The notes: generated by a model from the letters alone, not told the origin. A stretch of 64,000 nt of DNA from Lewinella cohaerens DSM 23179 (GCF_000379805.1 NZ_KB903587.1:1-64000); one strand, 5' to 3'; counted from the first letter of the stretch, positions 1-8,900 are shown. Program-made: numbers and translations.

Positions 1-369
1 GAGGCGCTAAGCATCTCAAGCCGTTACACGGCCGCAGAAGCCTACCGCAATGGCGAAATGACCGACCTGGGTATTGAATTTACCAATGGTTGGAATGTAG
101 CTGGGGAATTTGCATTGTACCAGAACACGCCTAACCCTTTTGCAGCAGCAACCCTGATCGGGTTCAATCTGCCCGAGGATGCAGCGGCAACGGTAACGAT
201 CAATGACGCTAGCGGTCGAGTACTCCGGGTAATCAAAGGTGATTACGCAGCAGGTTACAATACGATCAATGTGACGAAGCAAGATCTCCAAGGCGCTACT
301 GGTGTACTGAGCTACACGATAGAGGCCGGCGAACATCGCGCGACGAAGCAGATGATCGTGGTGGATTAA
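1..369 (+). CDS. C-terminal end of a secreted protein with a T9SS sorting domain (partial)
   Basis: The reading frame is open from base 1, so only the last 122 codons are in the window. From about residue 40 it shows a type A T9SS C-terminal sorting domain: the box LYQNTPNPF, then alternating strands with the D-A-S-G-R-V-L-R turn and the terminal K-Q-M-I-V-V-D strand. In this family the domain directs export across the outer membrane by the Por/Spr machinery and is removed on anchoring or release. The function of the missing N-terminal part is unknown. A strong terminator follows 25 bases after the stop. An ATG at 58 is internal and is not the start. Confidence 0.85.
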   Translation, partial: EALSISSRYTAAEAYRNGEMTDLGIEFTNGWNVAGEFALYQNTPNPFAAATLIGFNLPEDAAATVTINDASGRVLRVIKGDYAAGYNTINVTKQDLQGATGVLSYTIEAGEHRATKQMIVVD

Positions 370-394
370 TTCCTCACGATATATAGACAACAGG

Positions 395-427
395 CGGCGG
401 TATCCTTCGGGGTGCCGCCGTTTTTTA
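395..427 (+). terminator. Rho-independent terminator
   Basis: A hairpin with stem CGGCGG/CCGCCG continued by five further pairs (two of them G-U) closes on a TTCG tetraloop and is followed at once by six T. It lies just after the stop at 369 and would end transcription of the T9SS cargo gene. Confidence 0.92.
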
Positions 428-431
428 TTTG

Positions 432-700
432 CACCCCCAGATGCATTGAACCACCAAAGGCAGCAAAGGTTTTTGAGCCATATGAGGGATTATAAGGGCA
501 TTTAAGGGGGGAGGCAAACATGACACGACGTAGATGAAATCTACGCCGAACGGGGCATATAAGTGGGCGGTAAACCAAAAGACTGGTTAACTGGTCTTTA
601 TGTTTTTTACTTGATGGATCATTATTTTTTGCACCACCTGAGGCACCTGAGGCAAATTCATGAATTTGCCTTGAAATTTGCCTTGAAATTTGCCTTGAAC
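432..700. repeat. Composite intergenic repeat module, copy 1
   Basis: This gap has no convincing gene. It holds short blocks that recur at 55545-55740: TTGAACCACCAAAGG, CTACGCCGAACRGGG, GGTTAACTG, and the perfect 20-base palindrome GGCAAATTCATGAATTTGCC (here 651-670). The palindrome is followed by three head-to-tail copies of TGCCTTGAAATT with minor variation. The blocks are not in the same order in the two copies, which suggests shuffling modules rather than one simple duplication. The role is unknown. Confidence 0.6.
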
Positions 701-730
701 TCGTGCTATTAACGAGCCCCAATCGCTAGA

Positions 731-890
731 ACAGCAATAGCCGCGCAGGCCGTGAGGCCGGAGCGCGGGGCCCGGAGGGCGCAAGGCCGAGGGATGGCAG
801 CGGTATGCAATGCGCAGCAATGCATGAGAGCGAACAGCCTGGTGCCGTAGTGGCGGCGGCGCAGCAACGCTACTACCGGCGCGGCCCCAA
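731..890 (-). repeat. GC-rich hairpin-swapping intergenic element, copy A
   Basis: Read on the minus strand, the element starts GGGGCC, has a variable hairpin (GTAGTRGCG arms), then the constant core GGCACCAGGCTGT, a second variable stretch, CCATCCC, and an end rich in CGGCCT..GGCCTGCGC. The same constant blocks in the same order occur in four more places in this window (33531, 47766, 51102, 55755), while the internal hairpins differ. There is no open reading frame of its own and no T run, so it is not a terminator. It lies beyond the 3' end of the Rrf2 gene. Confidence 0.65.
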
Positions 891-911
891 GAAGAAGTCA
901 ATAAAAAGTAA

Positions 912-1322
912 CTAGGCTAGTTTATCTATCGTAGCAGCATTGAATATATCGAGGGTTACATCGCGAACCTTAAGGAAAACAGCGCGAATTACACAGTCCT
1001 CTTCCTGGTTGCATTCCTCACAGGGCGTATAGTAATTGAGGGATACACACGGCATCAATGCAATAGGGCCATCCATAATACGCATCACTTCCGTGAAGGA
1101 AATTTCTGACGGCTGCTTGAGCAATCGATAACCGCCGTAGCGCCCTCGTTTACTAACGAGAATACGTTGGTTACAAAGTTCCCGCAGGATACTTTCTAAA
1201 AATTTCTGAGGGATATTTTCATTCTTGGCAATCTCTGAGGCAAAAATAGATCGATCATCGGCCTCATTACGAGCGATGTAGAGAATTGCTTTTATCGCGT
1301 ATTTACATTTTTTAGATACCAT
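912..1322 (-). CDS. Rrf2 family transcriptional regulator, probable Fe-S sensor
   Basis: A protein of 136 residues starting MVSKKCKYAIKAILYIA, the usual Rrf2 N-terminus, with a winged helix over residues 1-70 including the wing sequence KRGRYGGYRLL. Four cysteines (about C92, C101, C104, C110) sit where IscR/NsrR-type members bind an iron-sulfur cluster. ATG at 1322 is preferred over an adjacent TTG at 1325. It is divergent from the sulfite reductase operon with only about 165 bases between the starts, so it most likely controls that operon in response to sulfur or Fe-S status. The last point is inferred from context and from similar gene order in other Bacteroidota. Confidence 0.88.
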   Translation of the reverse strand: MVSKKCKYAIKAILYIARNEADDRSIFASEIAKNENIPQKFLESILRELCNQRILVSKRGRYGGYRLLKQPSEISFTEVMRIMDGPIALMPCVSLNYYTPCEECNQEEDCVIRAVFLKVRDVTLDIFNAATIDKLA

Positions 1323-1403
1323 CAATAATTAGTCTGTTAAGCAAAGATAAGCATTTGTACAACAGTGTTAATGTCTTTAATTCCTATCAATTCTATAGAT
1401 TTT

Positions 1404-1430
1404 ATCAAATTAATTGGTTTAAATCAAATT
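1404..1430. promoter_or_regulatory. Possible operator: direct repeat ATCAAATT between divergent genes
   Basis: In the AT-rich space between the Rrf2 gene and the sulfite reductase gene the octamer ATCAAATT occurs twice in the same orientation (1404-1411 and 1423-1430), 19 bases apart, about two helical turns. Its position suits a binding site that could serve both promoters. This is a sequence observation only; no Rrf2 consensus for this group is known to me. Confidence 0.25.
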
Positions 1431-1489
1431 TGCCCTTATCTTGCCGCACGAAAACAAGCTCCTAGTACTCCAAAAGACTCTTGGCTAAC

Positions 1490-3589
1490 ATGAAAAGTTT
1501 TAGAACAGAATTAGAAGACCCTATAGTAGAAAAGGACATCCTTGAACTGGAACGGAAGATATTTGCTTTCCGCAATGGCAAAATTGATGAAGAACAATTT
1601 CGCAGTTTGCGCTTAGCTCGTGGTGTTTATGGGCAGCGGCAGGAAGGCGTTCAGATGGTTAGAATAAAAATTCCTTTTGGAAAAGTTGATACTCGCCAGC
1701 TGCGTCGCATTGCAGATATTTCTGATAAATACGCTACCGGAAATTTGCACTTGACGACCCGGCAGGATGTACAGATTCACTACGTGAGCCTGGACAGAAC
1801 CCCTGAGTTATGGGCAGAATTAGAGCAAGATAAGATTACACTGCGCGAGGCTTGTGGCAATACTGTTCGCAACATCACTGGTTCTCCATTAGCGGGGATA
1901 GACCCTGCTGAGCCCTTTGACATTGCTCCCTACGCTGAAGCCGTTTTTCAATACTTCCTACGCAATCCTATTTGTCAGGATATGGGAAGAAAGTTTAAGA
2001 TTTCTTTTTCTTCTTCTGATCAAGATGACAGTTATTCTTTTGTCCATGACTTGGGTTTTATCCCTAAGGTAAAAAATGGTAAACGCGGATTTAAAGTGAT
2101 GTTGGGAGGTGGAATAGGGTCGCAACCAAAGCATGCAGAAATCATCTTTGAGTTCTTGCCTGTAGACCAACTTATTCCCTTAACCGAAAGTGTATTGAGG
2201 GTATTTGACCACTACGGGGAGCGCAACCGCAGGCACAAGGCTCGAATGAAGTACTTGCTACAAGAGGTAGGCCTGGAGGGGTTTAAAAAACTAGTTACTG
2301 AGCAACAATTGAGTTTGCCTTACCACTCCTACCCTATTGAGATGAAGCCAACGGTTGTTCCTACTATAAAGAAATCGGCAATAAAGCATGATCTATCACT
2401 AGTAGAAAACACTGATTTTCTATTCTGGAAGAGCACCAATGTATTGCCACAGAAGCAAGATGGGTTTTATGCAGTGGGAATAAAGTTAACGAATGGCGAT
2501 ATTAGCAGCGATCATACAAGAGCACTTGCGAAGGTGATTGATGAATTGGCTGGCCCCGAATTACGTCTTACTATTGAACAAAACATCCTACTCCGATTTG
2601 TGCCCCAAAGTAACCTTCCTGCTCTCTACCAAGCTCTTAAAGGTTTGGACTTAGCTGATCCTGGATACAAATCACCGTTGGACATTGTTGCATGCCCTGG
2701 TACTGACACGTGTAACCTTGGAATTTCCAGCAGTATGGGTTTGGCACGAGCGTTGGAGCAATTAATGACAGAAGAATACCCTGAACTTGCTAAAGACAAA
2801 GACCTTGTTATAAAAATAAGCGGTTGTATGAACGCTTGTGCCCAACATACTTTGGCTAGTATTGGATTTCAGGGGATGACCATAAAAGCGGGGAAACTCA
2901 TAGCACCAGCATCTCAGTTGCTTTTAGGCGGAGGCAACTTGGGCAATGGGCAGGGGCGCTTTGCTGATAAGGTGTTGAAAATGCCTGCACGCCGAAGCAC
3001 GGAAGCTTTAAGAAGGTTACTCAAAGACTATTTGTCGAAGAAAGAAACAGGTGAACTGTATCATGAATACTATGATCGCCAGGGGCAGGATTACTTCTAT
3101 CAAATGCTTAAAGATCTTTCGGTTACCGACCAACTGCAACCGGAAGATTTTGTTGACTGGGGAAATAAAGAACAGTACGTTCGGGCCATTGGCGTGGGAG
3201 AATGTGCTGGCGTTACGGTAGATCTCGTTGCCACGCTCTTGATCGAAGCCAACGATAAACTAGACAATGCGCAATCAGCTTTAATCAGCGAGCGCTATCC
3301 AGATGCTATTTACTGGGCCTATACAGCGATGTTGTATGCTGCAAAAGGATTACTTACGCCAACAGACGCCAAACTAAACTCGCAGCGGTCGATTATTAAA
3401 GCATTTGACACGCACTTTGTGGAGAATCAATCCTTTGACCTTGATATTCCTTTCAGTGAAATCATCCTAAGGATGAAGAAAGAAGCTCCTACAGCCGAGT
3501 TTGCCACTCAGTATTTGCAAGGTGCCCAACTGGTGGTAGGAAAAATTGAATCCATTCGCCAACAACAACTTGAGCCTCAAGTATCCTAA
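1490..3589 (+). CDS. Assimilatory nitrite/sulfite reductase with C-terminal HEPN domain
   Basis: A 699-residue hemoprotein. The first ~570 residues follow the nitrite/sulfite reductase plan: ferredoxin-like half-domain (residues 40-110, ending TTRQDVQIHYV), a first catalytic region, a second half-domain, and the siroheme/4Fe-4S ligands CPGTDTC (C402, C408) and SGCMNAC (C446, C450). All four cluster cysteines are present, so it should reduce sulfite (or nitrite) by six electrons. Residues about 575-690 form a helical HEPN-like domain (A-x-Y-W-A-Y-T-A-M-L-Y-A-A-K-G-L), a fusion known from Bacteroidota. ATG 1490 is chosen over TTG 1481. It is the first gene of an operon with siroheme synthesis genes, which supports sulfite as substrate. 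Confidence 0.9.
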   Translation: MKSFRTELEDPIVEKDILELERKIFAFRNGKIDEEQFRSLRLARGVYGQRQEGVQMVRIKIPFGKVDTRQLRRIADISDKYATGNLHLTTRQDVQIHYVSLDRTPELWAELEQDKITLREACGNTVRNITGSPLAGIDPAEPFDIAPYAEAVFQYFLRNPICQDMGRKFKISFSSSDQDDSYSFVHDLGFIPKVKNGKRGFKVMLGGGIGSQPKHAEIIFEFLPVDQLIPLTESVLRVFDHYGERNRRHKARMKYLLQEVGLEGFKKLVTEQQLSLPYHSYPIEMKPTVVPTIKKSAIKHDLSLVENTDFLFWKSTNVLPQKQDGFYAVGIKLTNGDISSDHTRALAKVIDELAGPELRLTIEQNILLRFVPQSNLPALYQALKGLDLADPGYKSPLDIVACPGTDTCNLGISSSMGLARALEQLMTEEYPELAKDKDLVIKISGCMNACAQHTLASIGFQGMTIKAGKLIAPASQLLLGGGNLGNGQGRFADKVLKMPARRSTEALRRLLKDYLSKKETGELYHEYYDRQGQDYFYQMLKDLSVTDQLQPEDFVDWGNKEQYVRAIGVGECAGVTVDLVATLLIEANDKLDNAQSALISERYPDAIYWAYTAMLYAAKGLLTPTDAKLNSQRSIIKAFDTHFVENQSFDLDIPFSEIILRMKKEAPTAEFATQYLQGAQLVVGKIESIRQQQLEPQVS

Positions 3590-3602
3590 ACTACTTTACA
3601 CG

Positions 3603-4373
3603 ATGAAATCTTTCAATCAGAAAGCGAAAATAACCCTCGTAGGTGCAGGGCCTGGTGACCCAGAGCTATTAACGATCAAAGGATTACGCGCTATTCAAAC
3701 CGCCGACGTTATCCTTTATGATAGCCTTGCTAATCCAGAGTTACTGGATCACGCCCCTCACGCCCACAAGGTTTTTGTAGGCAAACGCAAGGGATGGCAG
3801 AAGTTTTCGCAAGATCAAATCAATGGCCTTTTAGTAGATTTTGCCAAGTTCCCCTACCATATCGTACGCCTAAAAGGAGGTGATCCGATGGTTTTCGGAC
3901 GCGCGATGGAGGAGATCGCAACTGCCCATGCACACAATATCCCGGTGGAGGTTATTCCTGGCATTTCTTCTTATTCCGGTGCCGCAGCCTATCAGCAAAT
4001 TCCGATTACAGAACGAGGTGTTAGCCGTAGTTTCTGGGTCGTTACGGGTACGAATAAAAACGGTGAACTCTCCAAAGATCTACAGCTCGCTGCTCAGTCA
4101 TCGGCGACCGTCATTGTACTTATGGGAATGAGTAAGTTGACAGAAATTGTAGACTTGTTCAGCCAGCATAAGCCAGCAGATTATCCGGTGAGTATTGTAC
4201 AAAATGCAACCCGGCCCGACACTCGCAGCTTGAGTGGCCAGCTTGATAATATTGTCGCACTTAACACCATCGCTCAGCTGGGTAGTCCTGGTTTGTTGCT
4301 GTTTGGGGCTGCAGCCCGGAACATGGATGCTGTTCAGAAAGAAATAGCTGCTATTAAAACCACCGAAAGATGA
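3603..4373 (+). CDS. cobA: Uroporphyrinogen-III C-methyltransferase (SUMT)
   Basis: A protein of 256 residues that methylates uroporphyrinogen III at C-2 and C-7 using S-adenosylmethionine, giving precorrin-2 for siroheme. The glycine-rich SAM motif VGAGPGDPELLTIKG is at the N-terminus, followed by VRLKGGDPMVFGR and IPGISSYSGAAAYQQIPIT, all typical of SUMT. The ATG at 3603 gives the normal length and lies 13 bases after the sulfite reductase stop; an upstream alternative start at 3546 would overlap that gene by 44 bases. It overlaps the next gene by ATGA. It is a free SUMT rather than the CysG fusion of enterobacteria. Confidence 0.93.
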   Translation: MKSFNQKAKITLVGAGPGDPELLTIKGLRAIQTADVILYDSLANPELLDHAPHAHKVFVGKRKGWQKFSQDQINGLLVDFAKFPYHIVRLKGGDPMVFGRAMEEIATAHAHNIPVEVIPGISSYSGAAAYQQIPITERGVSRSFWVVTGTNKNGELSKDLQLAAQSSATVIVLMGMSKLTEIVDLFSQHKPADYPVSIVQNATRPDTRSLSGQLDNIVALNTIAQLGSPGLLLFGAAARNMDAVQKEIAAIKTTER

Positions 4374-4945
4374 ACACCCTCTACCCTATCTTCCTGAAGA
4401 CAGAGCAGCTGGATTTTCTCATTATTGGAGGTGGAAATGTAGCCTACGAAAAGCTATTTTTTATTCTCAAATCCAGTCCGCAGACCAAAGCGACGGTAGT
4501 GGCTCCTTTTATCCGTGAAGAAGTTCGCGCGTTGGCTGACGACTATGCTGTAGAACTGGTAGAAAACACCTACAATCCTGAGTACCTGGAAGGCAGGCAC
4601 ATCGTTATAGCGACGACAGATAACCCTGTCGTAAATCGTCAGGTTTATGAAGATGCAAGAGCAAAGCAGCTATTGGTGAATGTTGCCGATACCCCTGAGC
4701 TTTGTGATTTGTATTTGGGCGGAATCGTCACGAAAGGCAACCTGAAAATTGCCATTTCTACCAATGGAAAATCGCCTACGGTAGCAAAACGTCTGCGGCA
4801 GTTATTTGAAAATATCTTCCCTGAGGATATGGATAAACTCTTACAAAACCTACACCGTTATCGTAGTACGCTAAAGCTATCGTTTGAACAGAAAGTGGAT
4901 CGTATGAATGCTTTAACGCAAGAATTAATAAAAAGCGATGATTAA
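4370..4945 (+). CDS. Precorrin-2 dehydrogenase / sirohydrochlorin ferrochelatase (Met8/CysG-N type)
   Basis: A 191-residue protein with an N-terminal NAD-binding motif (LIIGGGNVAYEKL, about residues 17-29), the segment VIATTDNPVVNRQV, and ISTNGKSPTVAKRLRQ near residue 130, as in Met8p and the N-terminal half of CysG. It should oxidise precorrin-2 to sirohydrochlorin and insert iron to make siroheme. It overlaps cobA by four bases and the next gene by eight, indicating translational coupling within the siroheme operon. Family lengths are 190-220 residues, so it appears complete. Confidence 0.9.
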   Translation: MNTLYPIFLKTEQLDFLIIGGGNVAYEKLFFILKSSPQTKATVVAPFIREEVRALADDYAVELVENTYNPEYLEGRHIVIATTDNPVVNRQVYEDARAKQLLVNVADTPELCDLYLGGIVTKGNLKIAISTNGKSPTVAKRLRQLFENIFPEDMDKLLQNLHRYRSTLKLSFEQKVDRMNALTQELIKSDD

Positions 4946-5942
4946 GACAGACATTCTCATTATTGGTGCTGGCCCGGTAGGCCTTTTTACTGTATTCGAA
5001 GCGGGCTTACTCAAACTCCGTTGCCACATCATTGATGCGTTGCCACAGCCTGGGGGCCAATTGACCGAGATTTACCCCAAAAAACCAATTTACGATATTC
5101 CTGGTTATCCTTCCGTATTGGCGGGAGAGCTGGTGGATAATCTATTGGAGCAGATTGCCCCCTTCAAACCTGGCTTTACCCTGGGTGAACGTGCCGAAAC
5201 TTTGGAGAAGCAGGAAGATGGCCAGTGGCTGGTAACCACCAATGAAGGTACTCAACACCTGGCACCAGTGATTGCTATTGCCGGAGGCTTGGGGAGCTTT
5301 GAACCACGGAAACCTCCTATTGCCAATATCGATGACTTTGAGAAGAAAGGCGTCAACTACTTCGTCAAAGATCCGGAGATATACCGGGATAAGCGAGTAG
5401 TCATCGCTGGTGGTGGAGATTCTGCCCTTGATTGGGCCATCTTCCTCGCAGATGTAGCTTCCGAAGTAACGCTGGTACACCGGCGCAATAGTTTCCGGGG
5501 CGCCATTGACAGTGCAGAAAAAGTCCAACAGTTGGACATGGAAGGTAAGATCAAACTTATCACAGAAGCCCAGGTAACTGGCTTGAAAGGAGGTGATCAC
5601 CTGCAGGAAGTGACCATTAAACATAAGAATTTGGGAGAATACGAAAAGGCGACAGATTACTATCTCCCCTTATTTGGCTTATCGCCTAAACTCGGCCCTA
5701 TCGGCAACTGGGGGTTAGAGATTGAAAAAAATGCCATTGTCGTAGATACTTTTGATTACCGTACCAACATCGACGGCATTTTTGCTATTGGTGATGTGAA
5801 TACTTACCCTGGAAAACTGAAGCTAATTCTTTGTGGTTTTCACGAAGCAACACTTATGGTACAAACTGCTTTTAGTATTGTTTACCCCGACCAGAAGAAG
5901 AGTTTTAAGTATACAACGGTACAAGGGGTAGAAGGATTCTAG
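4938..5942 (+). CDS. Thioredoxin-reductase-like ferredoxin-NADP(+) reductase
   Basis: A 334-residue flavoprotein with an N-terminal FAD site (LIIGAGPVGLFTVFEAG), a central NADPH site (VVIAGGGDSALDWAIF) and the C-terminal FAD element FAIGDVNTYPGKLKLILCGFHEA. It lacks the CxxC redox pair of true thioredoxin reductases and matches the ferredoxin/flavodoxin-NADP reductase branch. It closes the sulfite reductase operon and overlaps the preceding gene. The likely job is to pass electrons from NADPH through ferredoxin to the sulfite reductase, which has no flavin subunit of its own here; this is inferred from gene order. Confidence 0.9.
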   Translation: MIKTDILIIGAGPVGLFTVFEAGLLKLRCHIIDALPQPGGQLTEIYPKKPIYDIPGYPSVLAGELVDNLLEQIAPFKPGFTLGERAETLEKQEDGQWLVTTNEGTQHLAPVIAIAGGLGSFEPRKPPIANIDDFEKKGVNYFVKDPEIYRDKRVVIAGGGDSALDWAIFLADVASEVTLVHRRNSFRGAIDSAEKVQQLDMEGKIKLITEAQVTGLKGGDHLQEVTIKHKNLGEYEKATDYYLPLFGLSPKLGPIGNWGLEIEKNAIVVDTFDYRTNIDGIFAIGDVNTYPGKLKLILCGFHEATLMVQTAFSIVYPDQKKSFKYTTVQGVEGF

Positions 5943-5950
5943 GAACTGGT

Positions 5951-6592
5951 TCATTCTAACAATCCGTATTCGAGGCCAATACGCACGAGGCCAGCTGTAT
6001 TCCTTGCGCCTAATTTAATGAGAAGATTCCGCCGGTGAGTTTCAACGGTACCGAAGCTGATGGTCAGCTTTTCGGCGATTTCACCGGTGGTAAATTCATC
6101 AACAATGAGTTGTAAAACCTGCTTTTCTCTTCTCGATAATTGTGGGAAAGGAGATTTGTTTATTTTTTCGACTCTGCTTCCTAAACTTGCCATCACGATG
6201 TCGGCAACTTCAGGGCTATAGTACTTTTGCCCGGCGGTGACGGCTCTGATAGCCCTTAATACTTCTGCTTTACCGGCGTTTTTTAATAGGTATCCGTTAG
6301 CTCCATTCTTGAGCATCATCTTAATGAGGCTAGCTTCCTTTAGCATGGACAGTACCAGAATTTTGACACCTGGATAGTTTTTACTGATATGCTTACAGGC
6401 TTCCAGCCCATTCATGCCTGGCATATTGATATCTAGTAAAACCAAATCAAAAGCTCCCTTCGTTAGCAGATCGAGGGCTGACTGGCCATCATTGGCTTCG
6501 CCTGCGCATTCAATATCAGCCTCACTGGAAAGCATTAGTTTAATACCATCGATTACCAACTGATGATCGTCGGCGATAAGGAGTTTAATCAT
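5951..6592 (-). CDS. NarL/FixJ family response regulator
   Basis: A 213-residue regulator. The receiver domain covers residues 1-120 with acidic pair D8/D9, phosphoacceptor D54 in LVLLDINMPGMNG, and the conserved Lys near residue 104. A LuxR-type helix-turn-helix occupies about residues 147-210 (LSRREKQVLQLI, GEIAEKLTISFGTVETHRRN). It lies downstream of the histidine kinase gene at 6836-8806 on the same strand, 243 bases apart, and is almost certainly its partner. The gene converges on the siroheme operon with only eight bases between stops. Confidence 0.92.
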   Translation of the reverse strand: MIKLLIADDHQLVIDGIKLMLSSEADIECAGEANDGQSALDLLTKGAFDLVLLDINMPGMNGLEACKHISKNYPGVKILVLSMLKEASLIKMMLKNGANGYLLKNAGKAEVLRAIRAVTAGQKYYSPEVADIVMASLGSRVEKINKSPFPQLSRREKQVLQLIVDEFTTGEIAEKLTISFGTVETHRRNLLIKLGARNTAGLVRIGLEYGLLE

Positions 6593-6620
6593 GGCATGTT
6601 TTATTTAGAATAGGGTTTTT

Positions 6621-6650
6621 GTCTTCCGGCGAAAAAGCTCACCGGAAGAC
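6621..6650. promoter_or_regulatory. Hairpin in the leader of the response regulator gene
   Basis: Perfect 9-base arms GTCTTCCGG/CCGGAAGAC enclose a 12-base loop, about 30 bases upstream of the response regulator start at 6592. No T run follows on the minus strand, so it is not a typical terminator for the kinase gene; it may be a leader or processing structure that sets the kinase/regulator ratio. Confidence 0.35.
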
Positions 6651-6835
6651 ACTGTAGCTGCTAACATCATAGGGTTTTGCTGGTACAATTTTGGGATCAA
6701 ACCAGAAACAAAGTTTTACGAAGGAGTTTACCAGGTATCTTTCTTCACAATAACTTTAATTACAAAATAAAGTACACTCTACGATAAAAGGAGTAAGAAT
6801 TCAGAAAAAACAAAACTACTGGAATTCATATAGGT

Positions 6836-8806
6836 TTATGTTAATGGAAATTGTAAGGAAATAGTAGTTCCTTCCCCTGTGACGCTGTCAACATCGCAAG
6901 TTCCCTTTAGATAACGAACCCGAGAATCCATACTTTTCAAGCCTATTGATTGTTTTTGCAATCCTTTATCCACCTCAAAACCTGAGCCATCGTCTTCGAT
7001 AGTAGCATTTACAACTTCCTGATGAACAATAACTTGAATCAATACATGCTTAGCTTTTGCATGTTTTAAAATATTATTTACGGCTTCCTGCATAACCCTG
7101 TAAAGGGCAATTGTCCTAATTTCATCAATTTTTTCAATAGCCCCCACTACCTCCAAGGTACACTCCAAGCCATTGGTCCTAACCTGAACAGCCAAGTCTT
7201 CCAAGGCCCCTCTCAGGCCGGAATACAGTAGTGCAGCGGGCATCATATTCTGAGAAATCCGGCGTACTTCCGTGCAAGCCCGGTCAATCAGCTCCCCCGT
7301 CATAGGAGCTATTTTTTCTGTAGCTTCTTCAATAGGGAAATGGCTGACCAAGGTACTATAATGCGCCTTGATTGTGGTAAGTAAGCCTCCCATTCCATCG
7401 TGCAAATCTTTTGCAATACGCTGTCGTTCTTGTTCTTGTCCTTCAATCATGGAGGACATTGCCAACAGCGTTTTTTCCTGTTCCAGTTGCTGAATCCGTT
7501 GCTCCTGGAGGGCGGCCTCCTGGTTAACTAATAGTTCCCTTTGGTGCATTCTTTGCCGAAGACCACCAAAAACAAGTACACCTAATAAAACTAAAAAAAC
7601 GGAGCTTCCCAACCAAATATTTCGCTCCTGGGTCTTTTGCTTGAGCTCCAACTGATTGATTTTCAACGCCTGTTCTTTCTTTTCTGTCTCATACTGCACT
7701 TCGAACTGCCGCAGATTGCGCTCAGATTCTTCATTTTTCAAACTATCCAATACCTGATAACTAGCATTGGTATATTCAAGCGCTTTAAGGTAATTGCCCT
7801 CGCGCTGATACAGCTCCGCCAAGCGCTTCCTGATAAATCCAATGTAAGAGGAGTAGCCAGCATTGGTATATAATATGTCTGATTTTTCGTAAGCTTCTCT
7901 CGCCAGAGTATAATTGCGATCATTGTAATAAATTTCACCAAGGTCATGATAACACCAGGCAATACGATGAGGCCTACCAGAATCTCTAAAATAATCAATA
8001 GCGTCATAAATGACCTTTACCATGTCAATATCTTCACCGGCAACCATCGAATAAAGTGCAATATGCTCAGGTTTTTCAAGTAATGAAGCACTGAAGCTAT
8101 TGGCCCCCTTATATTCATTCCACATAAGCCGTACGTCACGAAGCAAATCGAAGCGGCGAAATTGAGCTGCATAAGCAAAAGCCCGGTAAAGTAAGAACCC
8201 CCGATTGGCAGATGGGCCATTGTCTGGATAAAGTGCTATAGATTTACGAAACTCCGCATCGGCTGCAGGAAGATCACGCCGCTCTCTATTAATTGTAGCA
8301 AAGCTTAAATAACAACGCCAGAGCTCATCTTCCATGCCCGTTTTGATAAAGCCTTTTTCTGCTTCTTGGGTATAAAAGAAGGCCGAATCCAATTCAAAGC
8401 CCCTGCCATGACTAAGGCCTAAATTAAGGTTTACCCAGGCAGAACCTTTCTCAATATTGTGCTTTTGGGCTAAGTACAGTGCCTTGTAATAATAATCTCT
8501 TGCTTCTATTAATTCTCCTTTTGAGCTATAGCTCCGCCCAATGGTCAAGCTAACATGCATGAGCGAGGTCGGATCATCATGCTCCTCGCCTATCTTACGC
8601 AACATCGCTGTAAAATAGAACATGCTGTCACTGTTATACATTTGGTAGTGATCCGTTAGAGAAATCAAAGCGTCCTTTCTTAACTCCCAGGAGTCATTGG
8701 TCTCTGCTTCCCTGCGCAAACTATCCAGGGGGTAGGGTGCAGCAATTGCCTCATTGGACATTTGTAAAAAAAAAGCAATTCCTAATACTGATATTATATT
8801 CCTCAC
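6836..8806 (-). CDS. TPR-containing sensor histidine kinase (HisKA_3 type)
   Basis: A kinase of about 657 residues. After a signal-type hydrophobic N-terminus come TPR-like helices (about residues 60-370), a coiled coil, one membrane helix (IWLGSSVFLVLLGVLVFGGL), a second coiled coil, the HisKA_3 box RIAKDLHDGMGG with phosphoacceptor about H469, and the ATPase core (N box NNILKHAKA, G box DDGSGF, then GLKSMDSRV). The architecture is a Bacteroidota version of NarX/DesK-type sensors with a periplasmic TPR domain. The start is uncertain: GTG 8806 preserves a signal peptide, ATG 8761 would cut it, and GTG 8923 lies inside the neighbour's terminator. It precedes its response regulator. Confidence 0.88.
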   Translation of the reverse strand: MRNIISVLGIAFFLQMSNEAIAAPYPLDSLRREAETNDSWELRKDALISLTDHYQMYNSDSMFYFTAMLRKIGEEHDDPTSLMHVSLTIGRSYSSKGELIEARDYYYKALYLAQKHNIEKGSAWVNLNLGLSHGRGFELDSAFFYTQEAEKGFIKTGMEDELWRCYLSFATINRERRDLPAADAEFRKSIALYPDNGPSANRGFLLYRAFAYAAQFRRFDLLRDVRLMWNEYKGANSFSASLLEKPEHIALYSMVAGEDIDMVKVIYDAIDYFRDSGRPHRIAWCYHDLGEIYYNDRNYTLAREAYEKSDILYTNAGYSSYIGFIRKRLAELYQREGNYLKALEYTNASYQVLDSLKNEESERNLRQFEVQYETEKKEQALKINQLELKQKTQERNIWLGSSVFLVLLGVLVFGGLRQRMHQRELLVNQEAALQEQRIQQLEQEKTLLAMSSMIEGQEQERQRIAKDLHDGMGGLLTTIKAHYSTLVSHFPIEEATEKIAPMTGELIDRACTEVRRISQNMMPAALLYSGLRGALEDLAVQVRTNGLECTLEVVGAIEKIDEIRTIALYRVMQEAVNNILKHAKAKHVLIQVIVHQEVVNATIEDDGSGFEVDKGLQKQSIGLKSMDSRVRYLKGTCDVDSVTGEGTTISLQFPLT

Positions 8807-8900
8807 CAATGCATCAATTGTTATTATTACTAAGGTAGTACTATAAGAGGCAATAAAGCTCCTTTTTTCTGTCTGCTTAAAACTAAGGGAATTCCTGTAG

